Part shown: piece after piece, positions 53,538 to 62,853 of the stretch
Position numbering within the stretch: position 1 is the stretch's first letter
Layout of the letters: each line of letters opens with the position of its first letter
Source of the DNA: Aquella oligotrophica
GTDB lineage: Bacteria; Pseudomonadota; Gammaproteobacteria; Burkholderiales; UBA11063
Direction: 5' to 3'
DNA length: 64,000 bases
Assembly (NCBI RefSeq): GCF_002892535.1
Contig: NZ_CP024847.1
Span: forward strand, 1,054,001 to 1,118,000
The notes under the pieces: model-generated
Told to the model about the DNA's origin: nothing
Database searches by the model: none
The model's input: the letters and a program-made list of their open reading frames with translations, nothing else
Program-made: the position numbers and the translations under genes

Positions 53538-54138
53538 TTACTACCTCAATAAAGTTTTTAATTAATTGTGCACCTGCTACGCCAGATTTTTCTGGGTGAA
53601 ACTGCATGCCATAAAAATTTTTGTAATGGCTAATTGCAGTAAAATCAACTCCATAATTACAGCTAGCTACGGTTACTGAATTAACTGGAGCATAATAGCT
53701 ATGCACAAAATATACATCTTTTTTCATATCGAAATCATTAAGTAGGGGAGATTCAGTCTTTTTGTCAATATTATTCCAGCCCATCTGCGGCACTACAAGC
53801 TGTGGGCTATCATCAAAGCGCTCAACCTTACCAGGCATAATCCCTAAACAATCAACTCCATCTTCATTAGAATATTCATATAATAACTGCATGCCAAGGC
53901 AGATGCCGAGTAGTGGCTTTTTATAATTGCGTATCGTATCAATCAGATCATGTTGCTGTAGCTGTTTCATCGCAAACCCAGCTGAACCTACGCCTGGGAA
54001 AATCACTCCGTCAGCATTATTGACAACTTCTTTATCGGTAGTTAGCTGATAGCTTACGCCTAATCTTTTTAGTGCAACTTCTATCGAATAAAAATTGGCA
54101 CCGCCACTGGTGATTATTGCTAGCTTTGGTGTATTCAT
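53515..54138 (-). CDS. hisH: Imidazole glycerol phosphate synthase glutaminase subunit HisH
   Basis: Supplies ammonia from glutamine to HisF. 207 aa. Class I glutaminase with the nucleophile Cys in LLGICLGMQLLYEYS, an oxyanion-region PGVGSAGFAM, and a C-terminal catalytic His/Glu pair in QFHPEKSG. A TATAAT -10-like box on this strand lies at 54181-54186 upstream. Its partner HisF is not encoded nearby. Confidence 0.97.
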   Translation of the reverse strand: MNTPKLAIITSGGANFYSIEVALKRLGVSYQLTTDKEVVNNADGVIFPGVGSAGFAMKQLQQHDLIDTIRNYKKPLLGICLGMQLLYEYSNEDGVDCLGIMPGKVERFDDSPQLVVPQMGWNNIDKKTESPLLNDFDMKKDVYFVHSYYAPVNSVTVASCNYGVDFTAISHYKNFYGMQFHPEKSGVAGAQLIKNFIEVVNGNLSGN

Positions 54139-54365
54139 GGATGGTTATAACCCTAATGATTTTATGAAAAGTAAGCCCATATTATACACTATCCGCTTAT
54201 TTCAATTTTAGTGAAAACTAGATGGTATAAAGAAGATTTACTACCAGATCACCATATTCTCCAGAGGGGTAAATAGATACTCTATAATTAATACTTAGTA
54301 ATACTATGTTGAAAATAATTCATATGAAGCAAACAGTACCATATATATTAGAAATTAAGCAATAG

Positions 54366-55496
54366 ATGACACAACAATTAAGGCAATTGGCTTTATTTCA
54401 ACAAGGCCTAACACCTCAAGCAAAATTTGGTACAGGACTATCTGGAACTCGTAATGCCATTGAACATCTTGGTTATGTCCAAATTGACACGTTATCGGTA
54501 GTTGAACGAGCGCATCATCATGTCTTGTGGAGTCGAGTTCCAAAATATGATCAAACATACCTCAATCAGTTAATTCATAATCAAGATATTTTCGAATACT
54601 GGTATCATGCTGCGTCATATTTACCTATGCGAGATTATCGTTATGCATTACCACGTATGAATTCAATTCATAACGATGAAAACAGGTATTACAAAAATGT
54701 TGATAAACACCTAATGAATGAGATACTTGTACGAGTGCGAATAGAAGGTCCTTTGGTAGCTCGTGATTTTGAGAATAAAAGAACAACGCCAAGTAGCTGG
54801 TGGGGATCAGGACCAACTAGACGTGCTCTTGATAAACTTTTCATGCAGGGAGACCTCATGATCTGTACTCGTAATGGTATGGAGAAAGTCTATGATCTTA
54901 CTGAACGTTGTTTGCCTAGCAATATTGATCTTCGTCCGCCGACAATTAGAGAATACGCATCCTATTTATTTGAAACTACACGTAGGGCACATGGCGCATT
55001 TACTTTAAAGCAGCTACTACATCTAAAAACAGATAAACTTCTTCAGAAAGTAATGCTTGAAATTCTTGACGAAAATATTCAAATGGGAATTATTAGAGCT
55101 ATCAACAGTCAAGATGCCCCGCTTATTTATGTTGATCGTCAATTACTTGAACAAATACCAACAAATGAAAAAGTATTAAAAATACTCTCACCATTTGACA
55201 ATGTATTGATTCACCGCGATCGATTAAGTTCGCTATTTAAATTTGATTACCGAATTGAATGTTATGTCACAGCACCTAAACGTGTTTTTGGCTATTTTTG
55301 TTTACCGATTCTATACGGCAATGATTTTGTTGGTAGAATTGATTGCAAAGCCCATCGAGCTAGTCAGCGCCTTGAAATAATCAGCCTTCATTGGGAAGAC
55401 AATAAACTTGATCGAGAAGAGATTTTACCGCTATTAAATATTGAATTACAAGAGTTTGCTAATTTCAATAAATGCCAATTTCTTGACAAAATATAG
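54366..55496 (+). CDS. Winged-helix DNA glycosylase, YcaQ/AlkX-like
   Basis: 376 aa, HTH_42 superfamily. Homologues excise bulky alkyl lesions and unhook interstrand crosslinks. The catalytic Q-x-D motif is visible in GYVQIDTLSVVERAHHHVLWSR near residue 37. It matches the YcaQ/AlkX branch, not the Q-x-Q AlkZ branch found next to crosslinking-toxin clusters. Further marks are SWWGSGPTRRALDKLF and the C-terminal wHTH with LSPFDNVLIHRDRL. Single gene with no toxin cluster nearby; a weak ribosome-binding site precedes the ATG. Confidence 0.87.
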   Translation: MTQQLRQLALFQQGLTPQAKFGTGLSGTRNAIEHLGYVQIDTLSVVERAHHHVLWSRVPKYDQTYLNQLIHNQDIFEYWYHAASYLPMRDYRYALPRMNSIHNDENRYYKNVDKHLMNEILVRVRIEGPLVARDFENKRTTPSSWWGSGPTRRALDKLFMQGDLMICTRNGMEKVYDLTERCLPSNIDLRPPTIREYASYLFETTRRAHGAFTLKQLLHLKTDKLLQKVMLEILDENIQMGIIRAINSQDAPLIYVDRQLLEQIPTNEKVLKILSPFDNVLIHRDRLSSLFKFDYRIECYVTAPKRVFGYFCLPILYGNDFVGRIDCKAHRASQRLEIISLHWEDNKLDREEILPLLNIELQEFANFNKCQFLDKI

Positions 55497-55554
55497 TCAG
55501 TTATATAATTTTAAAGGTATTTGCATGCCGAAACCCTTTATCTGTATTAGATTA

Positions 55555-55583
55555 CAAAAAACCTACCAGCCTCTTGTTGGTAG
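55555..55583 (-). terminator. Rho-independent terminator after the PAS-LuxR gene
   Basis: Minus-strand stem CTACCA / TGGTAG (55578-55583 and 55563-55568), followed by a G and six T. It may also slow plus-strand transcription from the AlkX gene. Confidence 0.7.
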
Positions 55584-55592
55584 AAATTTTAT

Positions 55593-56399
55593 TTATAATT
55601 CATTAAAATATTCTTCAATAATGGAAGTATCCATAATAATTACTTTTGGTCTAAAAAAACTTGCTGGCATAAATTTATCCAGTTGTAGTTTTTTTGCCTT
55701 TTCAACAAGTAATTTTGTGTTGGAGCCATGAACTCCAAATTTAGGGCATAGTTTATCCGTAAGGAGCTTTGAAACTGTCCCACGGGTAATATTTAGAAAT
55801 TGAGCCGCTTCATATTGGCTAATGCCAGCCATTAATATAAATAAGATTTCATGTTCACGTTTTGAAAGTTTTATTGGTAACTGGGATCCTTTAGTAATTT
55901 TGTATTCATAAGTTTTTTCAATTGAATTGTACATCTGCTTGAGATAGTCGTATATACCAAAAAGCTTATATTTTGTGGCTGTTGCCTGAAGTGCAACAAC
56001 TTCTCCATTTGGCGCACAAATGGGGAGATTATTTATTAGCATAGCTTCAAATGAGTTGTTATAAGGAATAATATCCACATAACTTAAAGCAATTTTCTTT
56101 GTAATAGATATCTGTTGTAGTTTATGTATTTTCTGTGCCATGCGTAACAGGTCATCTAAGTCTTCTTCTATTGTGCTACAAAGGGATTTTATTAGCTTTG
56201 AATCCGCATCTTTATAGGATAAGCCTAAAATCTCTTCTTTTTTTGATAGTCCAAGATTATGTACTGCTAAATCAGATGCAGTAATTACTTTCCCATTAGT
56301 ATCATACAGGGTTATATCTATTGGTGCTGTCAATAAGCCAGTAATACTAGGGATTACAACATTATTTATAAATGTTTCTTTAGCTTTAGTATCTAACAT
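55593..56399 (-). CDS. PAS-like sensor and LuxR-type HTH regulator
   Basis: 268 aa. N-terminal PAS-like sensor (residues about 15-140: IDITLYDTNGKVITASDLAVHNLG, plus a second PAS half with NNLPICAPNGEVVALQATATK). The C-terminal LuxR/GerE HTH is about residues 175-230 (LSKREHEILFILMAGISQYEAAQFLNITRGTVSKLL). It has no receiver domain, so the PAS segment probably binds a small ligand or senses redox directly. The start has AAGAGAT as ribosome-binding site. The target is unknown; it is divergent from a small secreted-protein gene. Confidence 0.78.
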   Translation of the reverse strand: MLDTKAKETFINNVVIPSITGLLTAPIDITLYDTNGKVITASDLAVHNLGLSKKEEILGLSYKDADSKLIKSLCSTIEEDLDDLLRMAQKIHKLQQISITKKIALSYVDIIPYNNSFEAMLINNLPICAPNGEVVALQATATKYKLFGIYDYLKQMYNSIEKTYEYKITKGSQLPIKLSKREHEILFILMAGISQYEAAQFLNITRGTVSKLLTDKLCPKFGVHGSNTKLLVEKAKKLQLDKFMPASFFRPKVIIMDTSIIEEYFNEL

Positions 56400-56531
56400 T
56401 AATATCTCTTAAAAAATATTTCTAATTATATCATCAATCAACATGAAAATATCCAGCCAAAAATGCTGGTTTAAATTTTTTCTTATATTAGCGATAATTC
56501 ATCCTGTAAATTAAATTGTTGGAGAAATTAA

Positions 56532-56864
56532 ATGAAAAAGTTGTTGATAGGTTCGTTTTTATTAATATTACACTCATTTGTGTTTGCACAAGATAATAAT
56601 GAAATTATCTGTGGTAAAGCTACTATTAATATAGCGAATCCAAATCAAATCAGCATGCTATGTAAGAACGTGACTGTGCACTATTCAAAACAGGTGCAAA
56701 GTGGTGATCCTTGGGCTGTCCGGGGATTTAATTCAAATCGGCTTATGCACCCTGCACCAGATGTGGCTTTAATTGAGAGAGTTGATTTTACTGCTGATAA
56801 AGGTTTAAATGAAGAGTGCGTTTATAAAAATAATAAGCTCGAAAATTGTACTTCAGAAACGTGA
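56532..56864 (+). CDS. Small secreted protein, unknown function
   Basis: 110 aa with a clean signal peptide (MKKLLIGSFLLILHSFVFA, cut after residue 19 or 20). The mature part holds four Cys (ICGK, LCKN, ECVY, NCTS) that could make two disulfides in the DsbA-equipped periplasm. No family recognised. A GGAG ribosome-binding site is 7 bp before the ATG. A hairpin (CCAGC/GCTGG, 56453-56469, then a T-rich run) in the gap to the divergent LuxR gene might be an attenuator. Confidence 0.62.
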   Translation: MKKLLIGSFLLILHSFVFAQDNNEIICGKATINIANPNQISMLCKNVTVHYSKQVQSGDPWAVRGFNSNRLMHPAPDVALIERVDFTADKGLNEECVYKNNKLENCTSET

Positions 56865-56895
56865 CAGACTAAATGTGTAAATAAATTTTACTAGA

Positions 56896-57005
56896 ATATA
56901 CTCAAACTGTTTGAAGTTCCTGGGTTGTTGCTTCGCTTCTTACCTACTACTTGTAGGCTGCGTCGCTCGCGGCCTACCATGAATCTTCAATCTGATTGAG
57001 TATAT
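56896..57005. repeat. Approximately 105-bp imperfect-hairpin repeat, copy 2
   Basis: Ends ATATACTCAA and TTGAGTATAT are inverted repeats. Inside, TTGAAG / CTTCAA continue the arms, and the centre has CCTACTACTTGTAGG with CTGCGTCG. It shares ends and centre layout with copy 1 at 34217-34320. It lies between a secreted-protein gene and the convergent CPBP protease gene. Confidence 0.8.
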
Positions 57006-57092
57006 AGGGCTAAGATCTCTTGTATTTTAGTAAATTTCTTATATCGATTTTATCTTCAATAAATTCAGTTTTTTAATCCACTTGCGTAGTTA

Positions 57093-57944
57093 TTAATGTT
57101 GCATTAGTGCCGGATAAGTGAAGAATAAAATATGGGTAAGATTAAGCATAAAATGGGCAAGCATACTAGCTTCAATGCGGCGGGTAACTTTATATATCCA
57201 GCCATATAATGAGCCTGCTACAGTTGCGAGGATTACATATTTTATCCCACCCGGGAAGTGAATCGCACCAAAAAATAGCGCAGGAATCACGATAGCAACA
57301 TATTCGGCATATTTATACTTGAACGAGCTTAAATACTCCTGAAAAAAGCCTCGGAATAAACCTTCTTCGGCAATACAGGTGAAGAATAGATTACTAATCA
57401 TCCATAGCCATAGCTGAGGCGCTAATTTTGGTTCAAACCTGACGTAACCAAATGCATACGAAAGGATTAAGATTATCAATAATACTAACGGAAGCCTTAC
57501 AAATACGTGCTTTAGCATAAGTTTGAAATTTGCTAGAGACTTAACCCGTTGTAAGGTGAGCCCAATAATTAGTAAGCCAGCAATGGTTTTATCAAAATTA
57601 AGATAGAGTGTATATGGCATAGCATCGGCTGTGATTTTTACTTTATCTAGGATCAGTAAATTATGAAAGCCGGGGATAAGATGTAGCTCAAGGGTAAAGG
57701 CAAGGGCAAAGACTAATAGCCAGAATAACGGTTTAAGTCGTGGTGAAACTTTGCCATAAATATTAATTAAACCATATAAGATGACTATGCTTGTGACAGC
57801 TATGATGTTAGCTGCGCCAGTATAAATTCCACTAATTATGGTGATAAGAAATAGCGGTTTCCATGGCTGTACACTAGATTTTGTCGGTAGCCATAGCGAT
57901 AGAATTGTCAGGAGTAGGAGGATAAATGGTAAGTAATTTAGCAT
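57093..57944 (-). CDS. CPBP-family intramembrane metalloprotease
   Basis: 283 aa, 8-9 hydrophobic helices. CPBP/Abi motifs: EEGLFRGFFQEYL (Glu-Glu plus Arg), then AIHFPGG and AHFMLNLTHI as the His motifs that complete the zinc site. Related proteins mature prenylated proteins, or take part in bacteriocin or antigen processing; the substrate here is unknown. Single gene, converging on the repeat element. Confidence 0.88.
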   Translation of the reverse strand: MLNYLPFILLLLTILSLWLPTKSSVQPWKPLFLITIISGIYTGAANIIAVTSIVILYGLINIYGKVSPRLKPLFWLLVFALAFTLELHLIPGFHNLLILDKVKITADAMPYTLYLNFDKTIAGLLIIGLTLQRVKSLANFKLMLKHVFVRLPLVLLIILILSYAFGYVRFEPKLAPQLWLWMISNLFFTCIAEEGLFRGFFQEYLSSFKYKYAEYVAIVIPALFFGAIHFPGGIKYVILATVAGSLYGWIYKVTRRIEASMLAHFMLNLTHILFFTYPALMQH

Positions 57945-58010
57945 GTGCGTTTTATTCTATAAAATCATAATAACTAGCTTTTGGTTTAGTCACTATCAAG
58001 CGTAAGATAC

Positions 58011-58331
58011 TTAGATGGCAAATGTTTCTAGATAAAAATCAATACCTTTACGCTTGATCAGCCCTAAAATTTTAAGCGCTAGACCAGACGGTTTTTTATT
58101 CCCTGTTTCCCATTTAGTAACAGTAGAAAGACTAACACTAAGTAATTTAGCAAATTCTGGTTGCGTTACTTTTGCAATATCCTTACGAATATGTACAATT
58201 TCCTCCGGTTTCATCGGGTGGGTATCTATCATACACAATTTATCAAACTTTTGCATGGTACTTAGATCAATAATACCAGCTTCGTAACCTCGGCTAACCG
58301 AATCATGAATTTCTTTTAATATCCGACTCAT
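58011..58331 (-). CDS. XRE-family antitoxin (HigA/NadS-like)
   Basis: 106 aa. Central HTH of the XRE type: TQPEFAKLLSVSLSTVTKWETGNKKPSGLALKIL. The N-terminal region should contact the toxin. It begins 4 bp before the toxin gene ends (58328-58331), so the order is toxin first, antitoxin second, as in HigBA. The CACTAAGTG motifs upstream of the toxin (58701 and 58729) are the likely operators. The antitoxin normally represses its own operon and neutralises the toxin. Confidence 0.85.
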   Translation of the reverse strand: MSRILKEIHDSVSRGYEAGIIDLSTMQKFDKLCMIDTHPMKPEEIVHIRKDIAKVTQPEFAKLLSVSLSTVTKWETGNKKPSGLALKILGLIKRKGIDFYLETFAI

Positions 58332-58690
58332 AATGACACCTCAATAAGCTCTTTATTTATTAATAATTTAGCAAGATTTGGAAATAAATAATCATCTACA
58401 TAGTTTTTAAGTGCGGTTAATTCTGATTTATCAATATTATCTGTTTCATTTTTATCAAAACCAAAGATGAAAAACCAGCCGCATTCTTTTTTCATTGCCA
58501 CAATGGTTCGATAAGCACCACTTTTTCCCATTCCTTTTTTTGCGATTCTTTTTTTAAATAAAGATCCACCCAAGTTAGCATCAATTAATCCTTTTTCCAT
58601 TTCTTCTACTGCGATTAATAGGTCTTTATCTAGGAGTTTATGCCTTCTTTGCCATTTGGCAAATCCATTATTTTTATAGACTTTAAGCAT
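58328..58690 (-). CDS. RelE/HigB-type toxin
   Basis: 120 aa, RelE/ParE-like ribonuclease fold of the PF06296-like group. The core is KKRIAKKGMGKSGAYRTIVAMKKECGWFFIFGFDKNE, where the basic residues and the aromatic FFIFGF strand resemble HigB2/RelE-type mRNA interferases. First gene of the toxin-antitoxin pair, whose operator palindromes start just upstream of the ATG. Confidence 0.85.
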   Translation of the reverse strand: MLKVYKNNGFAKWQRRHKLLDKDLLIAVEEMEKGLIDANLGGSLFKKRIAKKGMGKSGAYRTIVAMKKECGWFFIFGFDKNETDNIDKSELTALKNYVDDYLFPNLAKLLINKELIEVSL

Positions 58691-58700
58691 GAAAATCTTT

Positions 58701-58743
58701 CACTAAGTGCTATATTTTATCATTTAAGTTGCACTAAGTGCAA
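58701..58743. promoter_or_regulatory. Twin operator palindromes of the toxin-antitoxin operon
   Basis: TTGCACT-A-AGTGCAA (58729-58743) is a perfect 15-bp palindrome. A shorter copy CACTAAGTG lies at 58701-58709. The two cores are 31 bp apart, about three helical turns, so bound dimers would face the same side. Confidence 0.65.
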
Positions 58744-58809
58744 TAGGGGAGATATATTATGTGTAATTTCTTGTTTATATTGTGTTAACTAAGAACTAAT
58801 CTAATTTAC

Positions 58810-59448
58810 TCATTTTATAAGTTTGGCACTATTTTCATAGACTTTATAACTTCCTATTGATGTTTTAACTATCAAACATTCGAATTCAGATTGATCAGTC
58901 TCAATGAATAGTGGCTGTTCTTTTTTCTCATATGCTTCAATTTTTGTACCGTTTTGTTTGTCATTAGGATTACCATTGAGGGATATATTCTCTATATTTA
59001 CTACAATATCAGTTGTATTTTCTATGTTCAGATTGCCTTCAAAAAAATACTTTTTGCCTGTACACACTGTATCTCGTGCACAGCTTTTATTTTCTTGAAA
59101 TTGATAATTTGAAAGGTTAAATATAAAGACTTTATCTTTACCAAATCTTCTATTGGCAAGATACAGTGATGTAATTACAGCGCCAATAGTTCCAATTGCA
59201 GCTGCAGAACTTATCCAGTCAGATAGAAAGTTACCGGGTTCAATCAAATATAAACCAAGCCCAGCAATAGACCAAAGACTCAGCATAATCCCTAAACTTA
59301 GTAGCCACACTTGATACTTTTTAAAGTAAAAATAACTTCCTAAAATAATAAAAGATATCAATAACAATGTGCATAATGCTAAAATAATACAACTATTATA
59401 TTCTATTATCATCGCATTTGCACTTGAATAAAAAGTAAAATTTAACAT
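58810..59448 (-). CDS. Membrane protein with cytosolic domain, unknown function
   Basis: 212 aa. Three hydrophobic helices at about residues 15-37, 45-67 and 73-95, then about 115 polar residues with beta character (VFIFNLSNYQFQENKSC ... NIENISLNGNPNDKQNG). A start at 59412 (residue 13) is also possible. I do not recognise it. It lies alone between the toxin operon and FUSC-murB, and no ribosome-binding-site strength stands out. Confidence 0.55.
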   Translation of the reverse strand: MLNFTFYSSANAMIIEYNSCIILALCTLLLISFIILGSYFYFKKYQVWLLSLGIMLSLWSIAGLGLYLIEPGNFLSDWISSAAAIGTIGAVITSLYLANRRFGKDKVFIFNLSNYQFQENKSCARDTVCTGKKYFFEGNLNIENTTDIVVNIENISLNGNPNDKQNGTKIEAYEKKEQPLFIETDQSEFECLIVKTSIGSYKVYENSAKLIK

Positions 59449-59490
59449 ATAGTTCTTACCTATTTATAATTAGTCACAAAAAATACAGGC

Positions 59491-60471
59491 TTATTTAATC
59501 ATTAACAAGTTCAGTTTTTTCAGTTCAACCACAAAATGTAGTAAGGCTTTTTTTAGCGTTTCTTCCTTAGTCTCGATAATCAGCTGTTCAAGTTTTTCAT
59601 ACTGTACTAAATCTATCTGTGCTGACTCATTTTTTGGCACATAAAACGTATCAATAACTGTTGATATTTGAGCGATAATTAGATGTAGCTTCTGATTATC
59701 CATATGTGATTGATCAATTTCATAGTAAAAGATAAACATCAGAAGGCGATATAGACGGCGAATTTGTAATAGGCTTTGGCTATATTTCTCGATTAATTCT
59801 GGGTGCTTACGGGCTTTTAATTCATGTTTAGCGTCATCAATGGTTTTATTAAAATTCGTTATATCTTGTAATAATGTCATTTCAACTGTTTGGGTATGCT
59901 GGCGTATTTTTTCGAGATCATGTTCATCTTTAATGGTCTTCATTAGCTTATTAATCTCACCCAGTGATTTCAATGTAAGTGTATTTGCACGTTCAAGTGC
60001 GTATTCTGGGAAAAATAAAAGCATCGAAAGTAGGGCAAATAAAACTCCAATTCCGATATCCATCGTTCTATAGATTGCCGTATGCAAATTAGGTCCGTGA
60101 CTTCCAATTAAAATAATCACAAGAGTCATACTACCCAAGAGACCAATATAGCTTTTGGGTGTACTCATATAAATATAGGCACAGATAAAAGTTGTAAGAC
60201 CAATTGCGAGCCAGATCAGGACTAAATTATGTGGGAAAAAGAAAATACAGCCAAGGCTAATCATTGCACCATAAAAAGTTGCCATAAATCTTAGCTTGCT
60301 GCGATTGATAGTTCCACCAACTGTATCTTGATCAAAAAGAACCACACAGGCAGTTATCATCACCCAGCCGGACATCGGGATCTGTAATAGATAACTGGCT
60401 ATAGAGCCAGTAGATAGGGCGATTATTAGTCGTGTAGCGCGGATCAGCTTTTTTTTATCTAGGTTTATCAT
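59491..60471 (-). CDS. FUSC-family inner-membrane transporter (aromatic acid exporter-like)
   Basis: 326 aa: 5-6 membrane helices in the first half (QIPMSGWVMITACVVLFDQDTVGGTINRSKLRFMATFYGA is the FUSC repeat) and a long helical cytoplasmic domain in the second half. Members export aromatic acids or p-hydroxybenzoate (AaeB-like). This protein has only one half of the AaeB repeat and may dimerise. It starts 4 bp before the end of murB, so the two are co-translated. Confidence 0.83.
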   Translation of the reverse strand: MINLDKKKLIRATRLIIALSTGSIASYLLQIPMSGWVMITACVVLFDQDTVGGTINRSKLRFMATFYGAMISLGCIFFFPHNLVLIWLAIGLTTFICAYIYMSTPKSYIGLLGSMTLVIILIGSHGPNLHTAIYRTMDIGIGVLFALLSMLLFFPEYALERANTLTLKSLGEINKLMKTIKDEHDLEKIRQHTQTVEMTLLQDITNFNKTIDDAKHELKARKHPELIEKYSQSLLQIRRLYRLLMFIFYYEIDQSHMDNQKLHLIIAQISTVIDTFYVPKNESAQIDLVQYEKLEQLIIETKEETLKKALLHFVVELKKLNLLMIK

Positions 60472-61475
60472 AATATTATTGGCTCTATATTTAGCCTTAC
60501 GCCATAGTTATTAGCAACTTTTTCTTTTATCATTTCTGCTAGAGCTAAAATATCTGATTTACTTGCAGGCTCATAATTTACCAGTACCAGCGCTTGCTTC
60601 GGATAAACTCCGACATTTTCGCTACGGTATCCTTTTAATCCCAGTTTATCAATCAGCCAGCCAGCTGAGATTTTTTTATATCCCTTATCTTCCAAGTCAT
60701 ATACTGGTAAGTCAGGATATTTCTGGCGTAAATTTTCTGCATCATTAGTAGTTATAATCGGATTATGGAAAAAGCTCCCAACATTTCCGATTTCTGCTGG
60801 GTTGGGTAATTTTGACTGTCTGGTTTTGATGATGCAGTTTCTAAGGTCAAGTGGCGTAGGGCTTTCAATGGTAGCCATTTGTGTAGCTATATCGCCATAG
60901 CTTATATTTAGTTTTATCTTTCTTGGTAGCTTAAAGGTCACGCTGATAACTATATATTGCGGATTATTTTTTAGATAGCTATTGCGATAACTAAATTTAC
61001 AGCTAGCATTATCTAGTTGCTTGATTGATTTGCTAGTAAGATCAAATACACTAACATGGCTAATGAAGTCTTTTACTTCCACACCATAGGCACCAATATT
61101 TTGAATCGGTGATGCTCCTACTGTACCAGGGATCAGGCTTAGATTTTCTAATCCATGCGCCTCATTTTCACAACAAAATGCCACAAATTCATCCCAGTTT
61201 TCTCCTGCCATCGCAGTTATGGTTTTGAATTCGGAGTCAACCGAGTCAATAGTTATACCCTTGAGGTGATTATGAACTACTAATCCTTCATAGTATTCGG
61301 GCAAAATCAGATTACTACCACCACCAAGGATAAAAAATTTCGGGTATTGTTTAGATAATTCAGCGATTTCATTTAGCTCTGTGAGTGTTTCTAATTTTAT
61401 ATAGGCTTTGGCTATCGATTTTAGGCGTAGAGTATTAAATTTATCTAGAGTAATGTCTGTTTGTAGTCCTGACAT
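60468..61475 (-). CDS. murB: UDP-N-acetylenolpyruvoylglucosamine reductase (MurB)
   Basis: FAD enzyme that makes UDP-MurNAc for peptidoglycan. 335 aa, type I. FAD loop FILGGGSNLILPE, substrate-side GENWDEFVAFCCENEAHGLENLSLIPGTVGASPIQNIGAYG, the catalytic Ser region GNVGSFFHNP, and a C-terminal Glu-containing segment NIEPIIL. The end overlaps the FUSC gene by 4 bp. Confidence 0.96.
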   Translation of the reverse strand: MSGLQTDITLDKFNTLRLKSIAKAYIKLETLTELNEIAELSKQYPKFFILGGGSNLILPEYYEGLVVHNHLKGITIDSVDSEFKTITAMAGENWDEFVAFCCENEAHGLENLSLIPGTVGASPIQNIGAYGVEVKDFISHVSVFDLTSKSIKQLDNASCKFSYRNSYLKNNPQYIVISVTFKLPRKIKLNISYGDIATQMATIESPTPLDLRNCIIKTRQSKLPNPAEIGNVGSFFHNPIITTNDAENLRQKYPDLPVYDLEDKGYKKISAGWLIDKLGLKGYRSENVGVYPKQALVLVNYEPASKSDILALAEMIKEKVANNYGVRLNIEPIIL

Positions 61476-61524
61476 GGCTTATTATTCCTTAATCTTTGTG
61501 TTTTGTGTACAGCAATATTTTACG

Positions 61525-62853
61525 TTAATTGTAGCTACTTAAATGGCGAATTTTTTGTCTATTCTTATAGTAAATATAGCTTAGTGCAATAATGCCAGGG
61601 ATAATTGCACACCAGATTGAAATGACAAGCACGATTGTAATATGATATTTTGTGAGACTGCTTCCCATCACTAAGAGCGTTATAAATAGAGCAACGCGAC
61701 GGATTACGTTAAAATGAAAGTACTCATAATTACTAATAAATAACATTGATTCAAATTTTACTTCTTCAGGTAATGTACATTCTATTAAACCGGGAATAAC
61801 TACAAATAGATAACCATTTAATATCCCTAGTAGATAGATAGAGGAAAATGATAGTAGTTGTAATTTATTTATTATTGCATAGCCAAGAACTGTCACGAGT
61901 ATAAGACTTAGGATAAGTGCGCCATTTATACTTGATAATTTCGGTGGCCTTTTGCTATATTTAAATACCCAGGATGTTAGCGTGCTCAAGGAAGTAGTTA
62001 CAAACATTATCTGAGTTACCTGATTCATATTTAATCCTAGGTTACTGCCAATAAGAAAAGGAATACTAATGAAAATTGTGTAAGTTATACAGGCTTTTGC
62101 ACTGACAATTATTAGACCCAGCCAGAGTTTTTTGCCTGCTTTGAAGGCAAATTTGTCTAGTGGTGTTTTCATTGTTAAATCAGTTAAACCATTAAGGCGC
62201 GAGTAAGTTAGAAGCCTTGTTGCAAAAAGTATCAGGCTTAATAATGCACCAAAGAAAAATGGTATCCGCCAGCCCCACTGAAGCTCCTGAAATGATAGGT
62301 ACTGAGTTAAAGAGTGATTGATAAATACTGATAAGCTTAAACCAAACTGTGCACCAAGTGTTGAAGTAGCAATCGTATAACGGAGGCGTTTTGGAAATGA
62401 GTATTTGATATAAGTGACATTTGATTGGAGCTTTATCCCAAAGCTTATTCCATTTATGACTCGACTAAAAAAAATTATGCCACAGATAAGCCATGGTGAA
62501 TTGTCAAGGGTAGTTATCAATCCTGGTATCATTATCGAAATAGTCATCATGCTACCATTGAGAATTATTATTGCTTTTCTTGAGTAACGTTGGGTTAGCC
62601 AGATTTGTACCCGATAACCAACTGGGCGAAAAAGAAAAGTAACCAAGGAAATAAGTGCTATGCCGTAAAGTTCCATGGTTTGATGGCTAAGCATTCCAAG
62701 TAAGTAGAAAAAAATAAACGAAAAACTAAAAAAATCGTAATATTCAACAACACTACTAAAAAATTGAAGGAAAATCGGAAATCTTTTTTTATGTTTTAGC
62801 CTACGAACCCATTTTTTGCGGGTTATTTGCGGCATTTTTTTAATCTGCTGCAT
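61525..62853 (-). CDS. MFS transporter, metabolite:H+ symporter-like
   Basis: About 442 aa, 12 helices. The first-loop motif FLFRPVGYRVQIWLTQRYSRK and the helix-4 GISFGIKLQSNVTYIKYSFPKRLRY (arrangement of the MHS/ProP branch) are visible. It is a clear paralogue of the next gene upstream (RPVGYRV against RPTGYKL, GISFGIKLQ against GIAFGMKTQ). The start is uncertain: ATG 62853 overlaps the upstream gene's end by 14 bp, and ATG 62835 lies just after it. The substrate is unknown. Confidence 0.8.
   Translation of the reverse strand: MQQIKKMPQITRKKWVRRLKHKKRFPIFLQFFSSVVEYYDFFSFSFIFFYLLGMLSHQTMELYGIALISLVTFLFRPVGYRVQIWLTQRYSRKAIIILNGSMMTISIMIPGLITTLDNSPWLICGIIFFSRVINGISFGIKLQSNVTYIKYSFPKRLRYTIATSTLGAQFGLSLSVFINHSLTQYLSFQELQWGWRIPFFFGALLSLILFATRLLTYSRLNGLTDLTMKTPLDKFAFKAGKKLWLGLIIVSAKACITYTIFISIPFLIGSNLGLNMNQVTQIMFVTTSLSTLTSWVFKYSKRPPKLSSINGALILSLILVTVLGYAIINKLQLLSFSSIYLLGILNGYLFVVIPGLIECTLPEEVKFESMLFISNYEYFHFNVIRRVALFITLLVMGSSLTKYHITIVLVISIWCAIIPGIIALSYIYYKNRQKIRHLSSYN

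Noticed and set aside
54366-55496. AlkX/YcaQ-like gene as self-resistance for a crosslinking natural product
   Set aside because: It has the Q-x-D rather than the Q-x-Q motif and lies over 20 kb from the NRPS with no crosslinker biosynthesis nearby.
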